Of a DNA stretch of 64,000 bases, positions 31,925-47,233 are shown one piece after another. Made by a program: the position numbers and the translations under genes. Position 1 is the first letter of the stretch. Every line of letters starts with the position of its first letter. The stretch comes from Auanema rhodensis (taxonomy: Eukaryota; Nematoda; Chromadorea; Rhabditida; Rhabditidae). The notes beneath the pieces are model-generated. The model was given only the letters and a program-made list of their open reading frames with translations. It was not told where the DNA came from and ran no database searches. Location: NCBI GenBank assembly GCA_964057225.1, contig OZ059897.1, forward strand, positions 2,604,001-2,668,000, written 5' to 3'.

Positions 31925-34245
31925 TAAAAATGCACCGAGATATCAACTGATATATGTTCACACTTATATCCTCGATTTTCACCCTGAAGAAATGATTTTT
32001 TCGTTGAATAACATTGTCCATCGTCTTCGTCTTGAAAAAAGGAATCTAAAAACATCTACTTTTTGTGAAATTATTTAGAAATTTTTCGGGAAAATTTTTG
32101 TCAAAATGTTTTTGGAAGCAATGTTGAGTGTACATGGGAACTCAACATACACTAATGCATTATTTTTCAAACGATCATAACTAATTTTTGTATAGAGCGT
32201 TTCTCATTGTAGTATAGTGCATTCGATGTGGATTTTTAAGCTGCGTTGATCTGTGTTATCAGATTTGAGTTAACTTAAAAATGCACCGAGATATCAACTG
32301 ATATAGGTTCACACATATATCCTCGATTTTCACCCTGAAGAAATGATTTTTTCGTTGAAAAACATTGTCCATCGTCTTCGTCTTGAAAAAAGGAATCTAA
32401 AAAGATCTACTTTTTGTGAAATTATTTAGAAATTTTTCGGGAAAATTTTTGTCAAAATGTTTTTGGAAGCAATGTTGAGTGTACATGGGAACTCAACATA
32501 CACTAATGCATTATTTTTCAAACGATCATAACTAATTTTTGTTTAGATTGTTTCTCATTGAAGTATAGTGCATTCGATGCGGATTTTTAAGCTGCGTTGA
32601 TCTGTGTTATCAGATTTGAGTTAACTGAAAAATGCACCGAGATATCAACTGATATAGGTTCACACTTATATCCTCGATTTTCACCCTGAAGAAATGATTT
32701 TTTCGTTGAAAAACATTGTCCATCGTATTAGTCTTGAAAAAAGGAATCTAAAAACATCTACTTTTTGTGAAATTATTTAGAAATTTTTCGGGAAAATTTT
32801 TGTCAAAATGTTTTTGGAAGCAATGTTGAGTGTACATGAGAACTCAACATACACTAATGCATTATTTTTCAAACGATCATAACTAATTTTTGTTTAGATT
32901 GTTTCTCATTGTAGTATAGTGCATTCGATGCGGATTTTTAAGCTGCGTTGATCTGTGTTATCAGATTTGAGTTAACTGAAAAATGCACCGAGATATCAAC
33001 TGATATAGGTTCACACTTATATCCTCGATTTTCACCCTGAAGAAATGATTTTTTCGTTGAATAACATTGTCCATCGTCTTCGTCTTGAAAAAAGGAATCT
33101 AAAAACATCTACTTTCTGTGAAATTATTTAGAAATTTTTCGGGAAAATTTTTGTCAAAATGTTTTTGGAAGCAATGTTGAGTGTACATGGGAACTCAACA
33201 TACACTAATGCATTATTTTTCAAACGATCATAACTAATTTTTGTTTAGATTGTTTCTCATTGTAGTATAGTGCATTCGATGCGGATTTTTAAGATGCGTT
33301 GATCTGTGTTATCAGATTTGAGTTAACTGAAAAATGCACCGAGATATCAACTGATATAGGTTCACACTTATATCCTCGATTTTCACCCTGAAGAAATGAT
33401 TTTTTCGTTGAATAACATTGTCCATCGTCTTCGTCTTGAAAAAAGAAATCTAAAAACATCTACTTTCTGTGAAATTATTTAGAAATTTTTCGGGAAAATT
33501 TTTGTCACAATGTTTTTGGAAGCAATGTTGAGTGTACATGGGAACTCAGCATACACTAATGCATTATTTTTCAAACGATCATAACTAATTTTTGTATAGA
33601 GCGTTTCTCAATGTAGTATAGTGCATTCGATGCGGATTTTTAAGCTGCGTTGATCTGTGTTATCAAATTTGAGTTAGCTTAAAAATGCACCGAAATATCA
33701 ACTGATATATGTTCACACTTATATCCTCGATTTTCACCCTGAAGAAATGATTTTTTCGTTGAAAAACATTGTCCATCGTATTCGTCTTGCAAAAAAGGAA
33801 TCTAAAAACATCTACTTTTTGTGAAATTATTTAGAAATTTTTCGGGAACATTTTTGTCAAAATGTTTTTGGAAGCAATGTTGAGTGTACATGGGAACTCA
33901 ACATACACTAATGCATTATTTTTCAAACGATCATAACTAATTTTTGTATAGAGCGTTTCTCATTGTAGTATAGTGCATTCGATGCGGATTTTTAAGCTGC
34001 GTTGATCTGTGTTATCAGATTTGAGTTAACTTAAAAATGCACCGAGTAATCAACTGATATAGGTTCACACTTATATCCTCGATTTTCACCCTGAAGAATT
34101 AATTTTTTCGTTGAATAACATTGTCCATCGTCTTTGCCTTGAAAAAAGAAATCTAAAAACTCCTACTTTTTGTGAAATTATTTAGAAATTTTTCGGGAAA
34201 ATTTTTGTCACAATGTTTTTGGAAGCAATGTTGAGTGTACATGGG

Positions 34246-36001
34246 AACTCAGCATACACTAATGCATTATTTTTCAAACGATCATAACTAATTTTTGTAT
34301 AGAGCGTTTCTCAATGTAGTATAGTGCATTCGATGCGGATTTTTAAGCTGCGTTGATCTGTGTTATCAGATTTGCGCTAGCTTAAAAATGCACCGAGTAA
34401 TCAACTGATATAGGTTCACACTTATATCCTCGATTTTCACCCTGAAGAATTAATTTTTTCGTTGAATAACATTGTCCACCGTCTTTGCCTTGAAAAAAGA
34501 AATCTAAAAACTCCTACTTTTTGTGAAATTATTTAGAAATTTTTCCTTGAAAATTTTTGTCACAATGTTTTTGGAAGCAATGTTGAGTGTACATGGGAAC
34601 TCAACATACACTAATGCATTATTTTTCAAACGATCATAACTAATTTTTGTATAGAGCGTTTCTTAATGTAGTATAGTGCATTCGATGCGGATTTTTAAGC
34701 TGCGTTGATCTGTGTTATCAGATTTGAGTTAGCTTAAAAATGCACCGAGATATCAACTGATATATGTTCACACTTATATCCTCGATTTTCACCCTGAAGA
34801 AATGATTTTTTCGTTGAATAACATTGTCCATCGTCTTCGTCTTGAAAAAAGGAATCTAAAAACATCTACTTTTTGTGAAATTATTTAGAAATTTTTCGGG
34901 AAAATTTTTGTCAAAATGTTTTTGGAAGCAATGTTGAGTGTACATGGGAACTCAACATACACTAATGCATTATTTTTCAAACGATCATAACTAATTTTTG
35001 TATAGAGCGTTTCTCATTGTAGTATAGTGCATTCGATGTGGATTTTTAAGCTGCGTTGATCTGTGTTATCAGATTTGAGTTAACTTAAAAATGCACCGAG
35101 ATATCAACTGATATAGGTTCACACATATATCCTCGATTTTCACCCTGAAGAAATGATTTTTTCGTTGAAAAACATTGTCCATCATCTTCGTCTTGAAAAA
35201 AGGAATCTAAAAAGATCTACTTTTTGTGAAATTATTTAGAAATTTTTCGGGAAAATTTTTGTCAAAATGTTTTTGGAAGCAATGTTGAGTGTACATGGGA
35301 ACTCAACATACACTAATGCATTATTTTTCAAACGATCATAACTAATTTTTGTTTAGATTGTTTCTCATTGAAGTATAGTGCATTCGATGCGGATTTTTAA
35401 GCTGCGTTGATCTGTGTTATCAGATTTGAGTTAACTTAAAAATGCACCGAGATATCAACTGATATAGGTTCACACATATATCCTCGATTTTCACCCTGAA
35501 GAAATGATTTTTTCGTTGAAAAACATTGTCCATCATCTTCGTCTTGAAAAAAGGAATCTAAAAAGATCTACTTTTTGTGAAATTATTTAGAAATTTTTCG
35601 GGAAAATTTTTGTCAAAATGTTTTTGGAAGCAATGTTGAGTGTACATGGGAACTCAACATACACTAATGCATTATTTTTCAAACGATCATAACTAATTTT
35701 TGTTTAGATTGTTTCTCATTGAAGTATAGTGCATTCGATGCGGATTTTTAAGCTGCGTTGATCTGTGTTATCAGATTTGAGTTAACTGAAAAATGCACCG
35801 AGATATCAACTGATATAGGTTCACACTTATATCCTCGATTTTCACCCTGAAGAAATGATTTTTTCGTTGAATAACATTGTCCATCGTCTTCGTCTTGAAA
35901 AAAGGAATCTAAAAACATCTACTTTCTGTGAAATTATTTAGAAATTTTTCGGGAAAATTTTTGTCACAATGTTTTTGGAAGCAATGTTGAGTGTACATGG
36001 G
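34246..36001 (+). repeat. Five-monomer higher-order repeat, copy 1 (1756 bp)
   Basis: Unit order B2, A2, K, K, C, beginning at aactcagcat. The K monomers carry the linked variants catcatcttcg and aaaagatctac, and the following heads carry gtttagattg with attgaagtatag. The unit is repeated immediately at 36002. Confidence 0.85.
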
Positions 36002-37757
36002 AACTCAGCATACACTAATGCATTATTTTTCAAACGATCATAACTAATTTTTGTATAGAGCGTTTCTCAATGTAGTATAGTGCATTCGATGCGGATTTTT
36101 AAGCTGCGTTGATCTGTGTTATCAGATTTGCGCTAGCTTAAAAATGCACCGAGTAATCAACTGATATAGGTTCACACTTATATCCTCGATTTTCACCCTG
36201 AAGAATTAATTTTTTCGTTGAATAACATTGTCCACCGTCTTTGCCTTGAAAAAAGAAATCCAAAAACTCCTACTTTTTGTGAAATTATTTAGAAATTTTT
36301 CCTTGAAAATTTTTGTCACAATGTTTTTGGAAGCAATGTTGAGTGTACATGGGAACTCAACATACACTAATGCATTATTTTTCAAACGATCATAACTAAT
36401 TTTTGTATAGAGCGTTTCTTAATGTAGTATAGTGCATTCGATGCGGATTTTTAAGCTGCGTTGATCTGTGTTATCAGATTTGAGTTAGCTTAAAAATGCA
36501 CCGAGATATCAACTGATATATGTTCACACTTATATCCTCGATTTTCACCCTGAAGAAATGATTTTTTCGTTGAATAACATTGTCCATCGTCTTCGTCTTG
36601 AAAAAAGGAATCTAAAAACATCTACTTTTTGTGAAATTATTTAGAAATTTTTCGGGAAAATTTTTGTCAAAATGTTTTTGGAAGCAATGTTGAGTGTACA
36701 TGGGAACTCAACATACACTAATGCATTATTTTTCAAACGATCATAACTAATTTTTGTATAGAGCGTTTCTCATTGTAGTATAGTGCATTCGATGTGGATT
36801 TTTAAGCTGCGTTGATCTGTGTTATCAGATTTGAGTTAACTTAAAAATGCACCGAGATATCAACTGATATAGGTTCACACATATATCCTCGATTTTCACC
36901 CTGAAGAAATGATTTTTTCGTTGAAAAACATTGTCCATCATCTTCGTCTTGAAAAAAGGAATCTAAAAAGATCTACTTTTTGTGAAATTATTTAGAAATT
37001 TTTCGGGAAAATTTTTGTCAAAATGTTTTTGGAAGCAATGTTGAGTGTACATGGGAACTCAACATACACTAATGCATTATTTTTCAAACGATCATAACTA
37101 ATTTTTGTTTAGATTGTTTCTCATTGAAGTATAGTGCATTCGATGCGGATTTTTAAGCTGCGTTGATCTGTGTTATCAGATTTGAGTTAACTTAAAAATG
37201 CACCGAGATATCAACTGATATAGGTTCACACATATATCCTCGATTTTCACCCTGAAGAAATGATTTTTTCGTTGAAAAACATTGTCCATCATCTTCGTCT
37301 TGAAAAAAGGAATCTAAAAAGATCTACTTTTTGTGAAATTATTTAGAAATTTTTCGGGAAAATTTTTGTCAAAATGTTTTTGGAAGCAATGTTGAGTGTA
37401 CATGGGAACTCAACATACACTAATGCATTATTTTTCAAACGATCATAACTAATTTTTGTTTAGATTGTTTCTCATTGAAGTATAGTGCATTCGATGCGGA
37501 TTTTTAAGCTGCGTTGATCTGTGTTATCAGATTTGAGTTAACTGAAAAATGCACCGAGATATCAACTGATATAGGTTCACACTTATATCCTCGATTTTCA
37601 CCCTGAAGAAATGATTTTTTCGTTGAATAACATTGTCCATCGTCTTCGTCTTGAAAAAAGGAATCTAAAAACATCTACTTTCTGTGAAATTATTTAGAAA
37701 TTTTTCGGGAAAATTTTTGTCACAATGTTTTTGGAAGCAATGTTGAGTGTACATGGG
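36002..37757 (+). repeat. Five-monomer higher-order repeat, copy 2 (1756 bp)
   Basis: Same B2, A2, K, K, C order at an offset of 1756 bp; a single difference noted is gaaatccaaaaactcc (about 36258) versus gaaatctaaaaactcc in copy 1. Confidence 0.85.
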
Positions 37758-39163
37758 AACTCAGCATACACTAATGCATTATTTTTCAAACGATCATAAC
37801 TAATTTTTGTATAGAGCGTTTCTCAATGTAGTATAGTGCATTCGATGCGGATTTTTAAGCTGCGTTGATCTGTGTTATCAGATTTGCGCTAGCTTAAAAA
37901 TGCACCGAGTAATCAACTGATATAGGTTCACACTTATATCCTCGATTTTCACCCTGAAGAATTAATTTTTTCGTTGAATAACATTGTCCACCGTCTTTGC
38001 CTTGAAAAAAGAAATCTAAAAACTCCTACTTTTTGTGAAATTATTTAGAAATTTTTCCTTGAAAATTTTTGTCACAATGTTTTTGGAAGCAATGTTGAGT
38101 GTACATGGGAACTCAACATACACTAATGCATTATTTTTCAAACGATCATAACTAATTTTTGTTTAGATTGTTTCTCATTGAAGTATAGTGCATTCGATGC
38201 GGATTTTTAAGCTGCGTTGATCTGTGTTATCAGATTTGAGTTAACTGAAAAATGCACCGAGATATCAACTGATATAGGTTCACACTTATATCCTCGATTT
38301 TCACCCTGAAGAAATGATTTTTTCGTTGAATAACATTGTCCATCGTCTTCGTCTTGAAAAAAGGAATCTAAAAACATCTACTTTCTGTGAAATTATTTAG
38401 AAATTTTTCGGGAAAATTTTTGTCACAATGTTTTTGGAAGCAATGTTGAGTGTACATGGGAACTCAGCATACACTAATGCATTATTTTTCAAACGATCAT
38501 AACTAATTTTTGTATAGAGCGTTTCTCAATGTAGTATAGTGCATTCGATGCGGATTTTTAAGCTGCGTTGATCTGTGTTATCAGATTTGCGCTAGCTTAA
38601 AAATGCACCGAGTAATCAACTGATATAGGTTCACACTTATATCCTCGATTTTCACCCTGAAGAATTAATTTTTTCGTTGAATAACATTGTCCACCGTCTT
38701 TGCCTTGAAAAAAGAAATCTAAAAACTCCTACTTTTTGTGAAATTATTTAGAAATTTTTCCTTGAAAATTTTTGTCACAATGTTTTTGGAAGCAATGTTG
38801 AGTGTACATGGGAACTCAACATACACTAATGCATTATTTTTCAAACGATCATAACTAATTTTTGTATAGAGCGTTTCTCATTGTAGTATAGTGCATTCGA
38901 TGTGGATTTTTAAGCTGCGTTGATCTGTGTTATCAGATTTGAGTTAACTTAAAAATGCACCGAGATATCAACTGATATAGGTTCACACATATATCCTCGA
39001 TTTTCACCCTGAAGAAATGATTTTTTCGTTGAAAAACATTGTCCATCGTCTTCGTCTTGAAAAAAGGAATCTAAAAACATCTACTTTCTGTGAAATTATT
39101 TAGAAATTTTTCGGGAAAATTTTTGTCACAATGTTTTTGGAAGCAATGTTGAGTGTACATGGG
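37758..39163 (+). repeat. Two shortened two-monomer derivatives of the five-monomer unit (703 bp and 703 bp)
   Basis: Starting at aactcagcat, 37758-38460 contains B2 then C, and 38461-39163 contains B2 then a K head with a C-type tail (tactttctg). Both look like the preceding unit with three internal monomers removed. At 39164 the order B2, A2, K begins again. Confidence 0.75.
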
Positions 39164-40639
39164 AACTCAGCATACACTAATGCATTATTTTTCAAACGAT
39201 CATAACTAATTTTTGTATAGAGCGTTTCTCAATGTAGTATAGTGCATTCGATGCGGATTTTTAAGCTGCGTTGATCTGTGTTATCAGATTTGCGCTAGCT
39301 TAAAAATGCACCGAGTAATCAACTGATATAGGTTCACACTTATATCCTCGATTTTCACCCTGAAGAATTAATTTTTTCGTTGAATAACATTGTCCACCGT
39401 CTTTGCCTTGAAAAAAGAAATCTAAAAACTCCTACTTTTTGTGAAATTATTTAGAAATTTTTCCTTGAAAATTTTTGTCACAATGTTTTTGGAAGCAATG
39501 TTGAGTGTACATGGGAACTCAACATACACTAATGCATTATTTTTCAAACGATCATAACTAATTTTTGTATAGAGCGTTTCTTAATGTAGTATAGTGCATT
39601 CGATGCGGATTTTTAAGCTGCGTTGATCTGTGTTATCAGATTTGAGTTAGCTTAAAAATGCACCGAGATATCAACTGATATATGTTCACACTTATATCCT
39701 CGATTTTCACCCTGAAGAAATGATTTTTTCGTTGAATAACATTGTCCATCGTCTTCGTCTTGAAAAAAGGAATCTAAAAACATCTACTTTTTGTGAAATT
39801 ATTTAGAAATTTTTCGGGAAAATTTTTGTCAAAATGTTTTTGGAAGCAATGTTGAGTGTACATGGGAACTCAACATACACTAATGCATTATTTTTCAAAC
39901 GATCATAACTAATTTTTGTATAGAGCGTTTCTCATTGTAGTATAGTGCATTCGATGTGGATTTTTAAGCTGCGTTGATCTGTGTTATCAGATTTGAGTTA
40001 ACTTAAAAATGCACCGAGATATCAACTGATATAGGTTCACACATATATCCTCGATTTTCACCCTGAAGAAATGATTTTTTCGTTGAAAAACATTGTCCAT
40101 CATCTTCGTCTTGAAAAAAGGAATCTAAAAAGATCTACTTTTTGTGAAATTATTTAGAAATTTTTCGGGAAAATTTTTGTCAAAATGTTTTTGGAAGCAA
40201 TGTTGAGTGTACATGGGAACTCAACATACACTAATGCATTATTTTTCAAACGATCATAACTAATTTTTGTTTAGATTGTTTCTCATTGAAGTATAGTGCA
40301 TTCGATGCGGATTTTTAAGCTGCGTTGATCTGTGTTATCAGATTTGAGTTAACTGAAAAATGCACCGAGATATCAACTGATATAGGTTCACACTTATATC
40401 CTCGATTTTCACCCTGAAGAAATGATTTTTTCGTTGAAAAACATTGTCCATCGTATTCGTCTTGAAAAAAGGTATCTAAAAACATCTACTTTTTGTGAAA
40501 TTATTTAGAAATTTTTCGGGAAAATTTTTGTCAAAATGTTTTTGGAAGCAATGTTGAGTGTACATGAGAACTCAACATACACTAATGCATTATTTTTCAA
40601 ACGATCATAATTAATTTTTGTTTAGATTGTTTCTCATTG

Positions 40640-43370
40640 TAGTATAGTGCATTCGATGCGGATTTTTAAGCTGCGTTGATCTGTGTTATCAGATTTGAGT
40701 TAACTGAAAAATGCACCGAGATATCAACTGATATAGGTTCACACTTATATCCTCGATTTTCACCCTGAAGAAATGATTTTTTCGTTGAATAACATTGTCC
40801 ATCGTCTTCGTCTTGAAAAAAGGAATCTAAAAACATCTACTTTCTGTGAAATTATTTAGAAATTTTTCGGGAAAATTTTTGTCAAAATGTTTTTGGAAGC
40901 AATGTTGAGTGTACATGGGAACTCAACATACACTAATGCATTATTTTTCAAACGATCATAACTAATTTTTGTATAGAGCGTTTCTCATTGTAGTATAGTG
41001 CATTCGATGTGGATTTTTAAGCTGCGTTGATCTGTGTTATCAGATTTGAGTTAACTTAAAAATGCACCGAGATATCAACTGATATAGGTTCACACATATA
41101 TCCTCGATTTTCACCCTGAAGAAATGATTTTTTCGTTGAAAAACATTGTCCATCGTCTTCGTCTTGAAAAAAGGAATCTAAAAAGATCTACTTTTTGTGA
41201 AATTATTTAGAAATTTTTCGGGAAAATTTTTGTCAAAATGTTTTTGGAAGCAATGTTGAGTGTACATGGGAACTCAACATACACTAATGCATTATTTTTC
41301 AAACGATCATAACTAATTTTTGTTTAGATTGTTTCTCTTTGAAGTATAGTGCATTCGATGCGGATTTTTAAGCTGCGTTGATCTGTGTTATCAGATTTGA
41401 GTTAACTGAAAAATGCACCGAGATATCAACTGATATAGGTTCACACTTATATCCTCGATTTTCACCCTGAAGAAATGATTTTTTCGTTGAAAAACATTGT
41501 CCATCGTATTCGTCTTGAAAAAAGGAATCTAAAAACATCTACTTTTTGTAAAATTATTTAGAAATTTTTCGGGAAAATTTTTGTCAAAATGTTTTTGGAA
41601 GCAATGTTGAGTGTACATGAGAACTCAACATACACTAATGCATTATTTTTCAAACGATCATAACTAATTTTTGTTTAGATTGTTTCTCATTGTAGTATAG
41701 TGCATTCGATGCGGATTTTTAAGCTGCGTTGATCTGTGTTATCAGATTTGAGTTAACTGAAAAATGCACCGAGATATCAACTGATATAGGTTCACACTTA
41801 TATCCTCGATTTTCACCCTGAAGAAATGATTTTTTCGTTGAATAACATTGTCCATCGTCTTCGTCTTGAAAAAAGGAATCTAAAAACATCTACTTTCTGT
41901 GAAATTATTTAGAAATTTTTCGGGAAAATTTTTGTCAAAATGTTTTTGGAAGCAATGTTGAGTGTACATGGGAACTCAACATACACTAATGCATTATTTT
42001 TCAAACGATCATAACTAATTTTTGTTTAGATTGTTTCTCATTGTAGTATAGTGCATTCGATGCGGATTTTTAAGATGCGTTGATCTGTGTTATCAGATTT
42101 GAGTTAACTGAAAAATGCACCGAGAAATCAACTGATATAGGTTCACACTTATATCCTCGATTTTCACCCTGAAGAAATGATTTTTTCGTTGAATAACATT
42201 GTCCATCGTCTTCGTCTTGAAAAAAGAAATCTAAAAACATCTACTTTCTGTGGAATTATTTAGAAATTTTTCGGGAAAATTTTTGTCACAATGTTTTTGG
42301 AAGCAATGTTGAGTGTACATGGGAACTCAGCATACACTAATGCATTATTTTTCAAACGATCATAACTAATTTTTGTATAGAGCGTTTCTCAATGTAGTAT
42401 AGTGCATTCGATGCGGATTTTTAAGCTGCGTTGATCTGTGTTATCAAATTTGAGTTAGCTTAAAAATGCACCGAAATATCAACTGATATATGTTCACACT
42501 TATATCCTCGATTTTCACCCTGAAGAAATGATTTTTTCGTTGAAAAACATTGTCCATCGTATTCGTCTTGCAAAAAAGGAATCTAAAAACATCTACTTTT
42601 TGTGAAATTATTTAGAAATTTTTCGGGAAAATTTTTGTCAAAATGTTTTTGGAAGCAATGTTGAGTGTACATGGGAACTCAACATACACTAATGCATTAT
42701 TTTTCAAACGATCATAACTAATTTTTGTATAGAGCGTTTCTCATTGTAGTATAGTGCATTCGATGCGGATTTTTAAGCTGCGTTGATCTGTGTTATCAGA
42801 TTTGAGTTAACTTAAAAATGCACCGAGATATCAACTGATATATGTTCACACTTATATCCTCGATTTTCACCCTGAAGAAATGATTTTTTCGTTGAAAAAC
42901 ATTGTCCATCGTATTCGTCTTGAAAAAAGGAATCTAAAAACATCTACTTTTTGTGAAATTATTTAGAAATTTTTCGGGAAAATTTTTGTCAAAATGTTTT
43001 TGGAAGCAATGTTGAGTGTACATGGGAACTCAACATACACTAATGCATTATTTTTCAAACGATCATAACTAATTTTTGTATAGAGCGTTTCTCAATGTAG
43101 TATAGTGCATTCGATGCGGATTTGTAAGCTGCGTTGATCTGTGTTATCAGATTTGAGTTAACTTAAAAATGCACCGAGATATCAACTGATATATGTTCAC
43201 ATTTATATCCTCGATTTTCACCCTGAAGAAATGATTTTTTCGTTGAAAAACATTGTCCATCGTATTCGTCTTGAAAAAAGGAATCTAAAAACATCTACTT
43301 TTTGTAAAATTATTTAGAAATTTTTCGGGAAAATTTTTGTCAAAATGTTTTTGGAAGCAATGTTGAGTGT
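40640..43370 (+). repeat. Segmental duplication inside the array, copy 1 (partner about 44503-47233)
   Basis: About eight monomers (C, K, A1, C, C, A1 with cttgcaaaaaagg, A1, A1) repeated at offset about 3863. Shared rare variants are actttttgtaaaatta (41541 and about 45404), cgagaaatca (42121 and 45984) and tttctgtggaatt (about 42246 and 46109). A related module also occurs at about 32.3-33.9 kb and 50.2-52.1 kb. Confidence 0.75.
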
Positions 43371-44502
43371 ACATGGGAACTCAGCATACACTAATGCATT
43401 ATTTTTCAAACGATCATAACTAATTTTTGTATAGAGCGTTTCTCAATGTAGTATAGTGCATTCGATGCGGATTTTTAAGCTGCGTTGATCTGTGTTATCA
43501 GATTTGCGCTAGCTTAAAAATGCACCGAGTAATCAACTGATATAGGTTCACACTTATATCCTCGATTTTCACCCTGAAGAATTAATTTTTTCGTTGAATA
43601 ACATTGTCCACCGTCTTTGCCTTGAAAAAAGAAATCTAAAAACTCCTACTTTTTGTGAAATTATTTAGAAATTTTTCCTTGAAAATTTTTGTCACAATGT
43701 TTTTGGAAGCAATGTTGAGTGTACATGGGAACTCAACATACACTAATGCATTATTTTTCAAACGATCATAACTAATTTTTGTATAGAGCGTTTCTTAATG
43801 TAGTATAGTGCATTCGATGCGGATTTTTAAGCTGCGTTGATCTGTGTTATCAGATTTGAGTTAGCTTAAAAATGCACCGAGATATCAACTGATATATGTT
43901 CACACTTATATCCTCGATTTTCACCCTGAAGAAATGATTTTTTCGTTGAATAACATTGTCCATCGTCTTCGTCTTGAAAAAAGGAATCTAAAAACATCTA
44001 CTTTTTGTGAAATTATTTAGAAATTTTTCGGGAAAATTTTTGTCAAAATGTTTTTGGAAGCAATGTTGAGTGTACATGGGAACTCAACATACACTAATGC
44101 ATTATTTTTCAAACGATCATAACTAATTTTTGTATAGAGCGTTTCTCATTGTAGTATAGTGCATTCGATGTGGATTTTTAAGCTGCGTTGATCTGTGTTA
44201 TCAGATTTGAGTTAACTTAAAAATGCACCGAGATATCAACTGATATAGGTTCACACATATATCCTCGATTTTCACCCTGAAGAAATGATTTTTTCGTTGA
44301 AAAACATTGTCCATCATCTTCGTCTTGAAAAAAGGAATCTAAAAAGATCTACTTTTTGTGAAATTAGTTAGAAATTTTTCGGGAAAATTTTTGTCAAAAT
44401 GTTTTTGGAAGCAATGTTGAGTGTACATGGGAACTCAACATACACTAATGCATTATTTTTCAAACGATCATAACTAATTTTTGTTTAGATTGTTTCTCAT
44501 TG

Positions 44503-47233
44503 AAGTATAGTGCATTCGATGCGGATTTTTAAGCTGCGTTGATCTGTGTTATCAGATTTGAGTTAACTGAAAAATGCACCGAGATATCAACTGATATAGG
44601 TTCACACTTATATCCTCGATTTTCACCCTGAAGAAATGATTTTTTCGTTGAATAACATTGTCCATCGTCTTTGTCTTGAAAAAAGGAATCTAAAAACATC
44701 TACTTTCTGTGAAATTATTTAGAAATTTTTCGGGAAAATTTTTGTCAAAATGTTTTTGGAAGCAATGTTGAGTGTACATGGGAACTCAACATACACTAAT
44801 GCATTATTTTTCAAACGATCATAACTAATTTTTGTATAAAGCGTTTCTCATTGTAGTATAGTGCATTCGATGTGGATTTTTAAGCTGCGTTGATCTGTGT
44901 TATCAGATTTGAGTTAACTTAAAAATGCACCGAGATATCAACTGATATAGGTTCACACATATATCCTCGATTTTCACCCTGAAGAAATGATTTTTTCGTT
45001 GAAAAACATTGTCCATCGTCTTTGTCTTGAAAAAAGGAATCTAAAAAGATCTACTTTTTGTGAAATTATTTAGAAATTTTTCGGGAAAATTTTTGTCAAA
45101 ATGTTTTTGGAAGCAATGTTGAGTGTACATGGGAACTCAACATACACTAATGCATTATTTTTCAAACGATCATAACTAATTTTTGTTTAGATTGTTTCTC
45201 ATTGAAGTATAGTGCATTCGATGCGGATTTTTAAGCTGCGTTGATCTGTGTTATCAGATTTGAGTTAACTGAAAAATGCACCGAGATATCAACTGATATA
45301 GGTTCACACTTATATCCTCGATTTTCACCCTGAAGAAATGATTTTTTCGTTGAAAAACATTGTCCATCGTATTCGTCTTGAAAAAAGGAATCTAAAAACA
45401 TCTACTTTTTGTAAAATTATTTAGAAATTTTTCGGGAAAATTTTTGTCAAAATGTTTTTGGAAGCAATGTTGAGTGTACATGAGAACTCAACATACACTA
45501 ATGCATTATTTTTCAAACGATCATAACTAATTTTTGTTTAGATTGTTTCTCATTGTAGTATAGTGCATTCGATGCGGATTTTTAAGCTGCGTTGATCTGT
45601 GTTATCAGATTTGAGTTAACTGAAAAATGCACCGAGATATCAACTGATATAGGTTCACACTTATATCCTCGATTTTCACCCTGAAGAAATGATTTTTTCG
45701 TTGAATAACATTGTCCATCGTCTTCGTCTTGAAAAAAGGAATCTAAAAACATCTACTTTCTGTGAAATTATTTAGAAATTTTTCGGGAAAATTTTTGTCA
45801 AAATGTTTTTGGAAGCAATGTTGAGTGTACATGGGAACTCAACATACACTAATGCATTATTTTTCAAACGATCATAACTAATTTTTGTTTAGATTGTTTT
45901 TCATTGTAGTATAGTGCATTCGATGCGGATTTTTAAGATGCGTTGATCTGTGTTATCAGATTTGAGTTAACTGAAAAATGCACCGAGAAATCAACTGATA
46001 TAGGTTCACACTTATATCCTCGATTTTCACCCTGAAGAAATGATTTTTTCGTTGAATAACATTGTCCATCGTCTTCGTCTTGAAAAAAGAAATCTAAAAA
46101 CATCTACTTTCTGTGGAATTATTTAGAAATTTTTCGGGAAAATTTTTGTCACAATGTTTTTGGAAGCAATGTTGAGTGTACATGGGAACTCAGCATACAC
46201 TAATGCATTATTTTTCAAACGATCATAACTAATTTTTGTATAGAGCGTTTCTCAATGTAGTATAGTGCATTCGATGCGGATTTTTAAGCTGCGTTGATCT
46301 GTGTTATCAAATTTGAGTTAGCTTAAAAATGCACCGAAATATCAACTGATATATGTTCACACTTATATCCTCGATTTTCACCCTGAAGAAATGATTTTTT
46401 CGTTGAAAAACATTGTCCATCGTATTCGTCTTGCAAAAAAGGAATCTAAAAACATCTACTTTTTGTGAAATTATTTAGAAATTTTTCGGGAAAATTTTTG
46501 TCAAAATGTTTTTGGAAGCAATGTTGAGTGTACATGGGAACTCAACATACACTAATGCATTATTTTTCAAACGATCATAACTAATTTTTGTATAGAGCGT
46601 TTCTCATTGTAGTATAGTGCATTCGATGCGGATTTTTAAGCTGCGTTGATCTGTGTTATCAGATTTGAGTTAACTTAAAAATGCACCGAGATATCAACTG
46701 ATATATGTTCACACTTATATCCTCGATTTTCACCCTGAAGAAATGATTTTTTCGTTGAAAAACATTGTCCATCGTATTCGTCTTGAAAAAAGGAATCTAA
46801 AAACATCTACTTTTCGTGAAATTATTTAGAAATTTTTCGGGAAAATTTTTGTCAAAATGTTTTTGGAAGCAATGTTGAGTGTACATGGGAACTCAACATA
46901 CACTAATGCATTATTTTTCAAACGATCATAACTAATTTTTGTATAGAGCGTTTCTCAATGTAGTATAGTGCATTCGATGCGGATTTGTAAGCTGCGTTGA
47001 TCTGTGTTATCAGATTTGAGTTAACTTAAAAATGCACCGAGATATCAACTGATATATGTTCACATTTATATCCTCGATTTTCACCCTGAAGAAATGATTT
47101 TTTCGTTGAAAAACATTGTCCATCGTATTCGTCTTGAAAAAAGGAATCTAAAAACATCTACTTTTTGTGAAATTATTTAGAAATTTTTCGGGAAAATTTT
47201 TGTCAAAATGTTTTTGGAAGCAATGTTGAGTGT
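44503..47233 (+). repeat. Segmental duplication inside the array, copy 2 (partner about 40640-43370)
   Basis: Second copy at offset about 3863 with the same private variants. It is followed by a run of A1 monomers up to about 47.9 kb. Confidence 0.75.
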
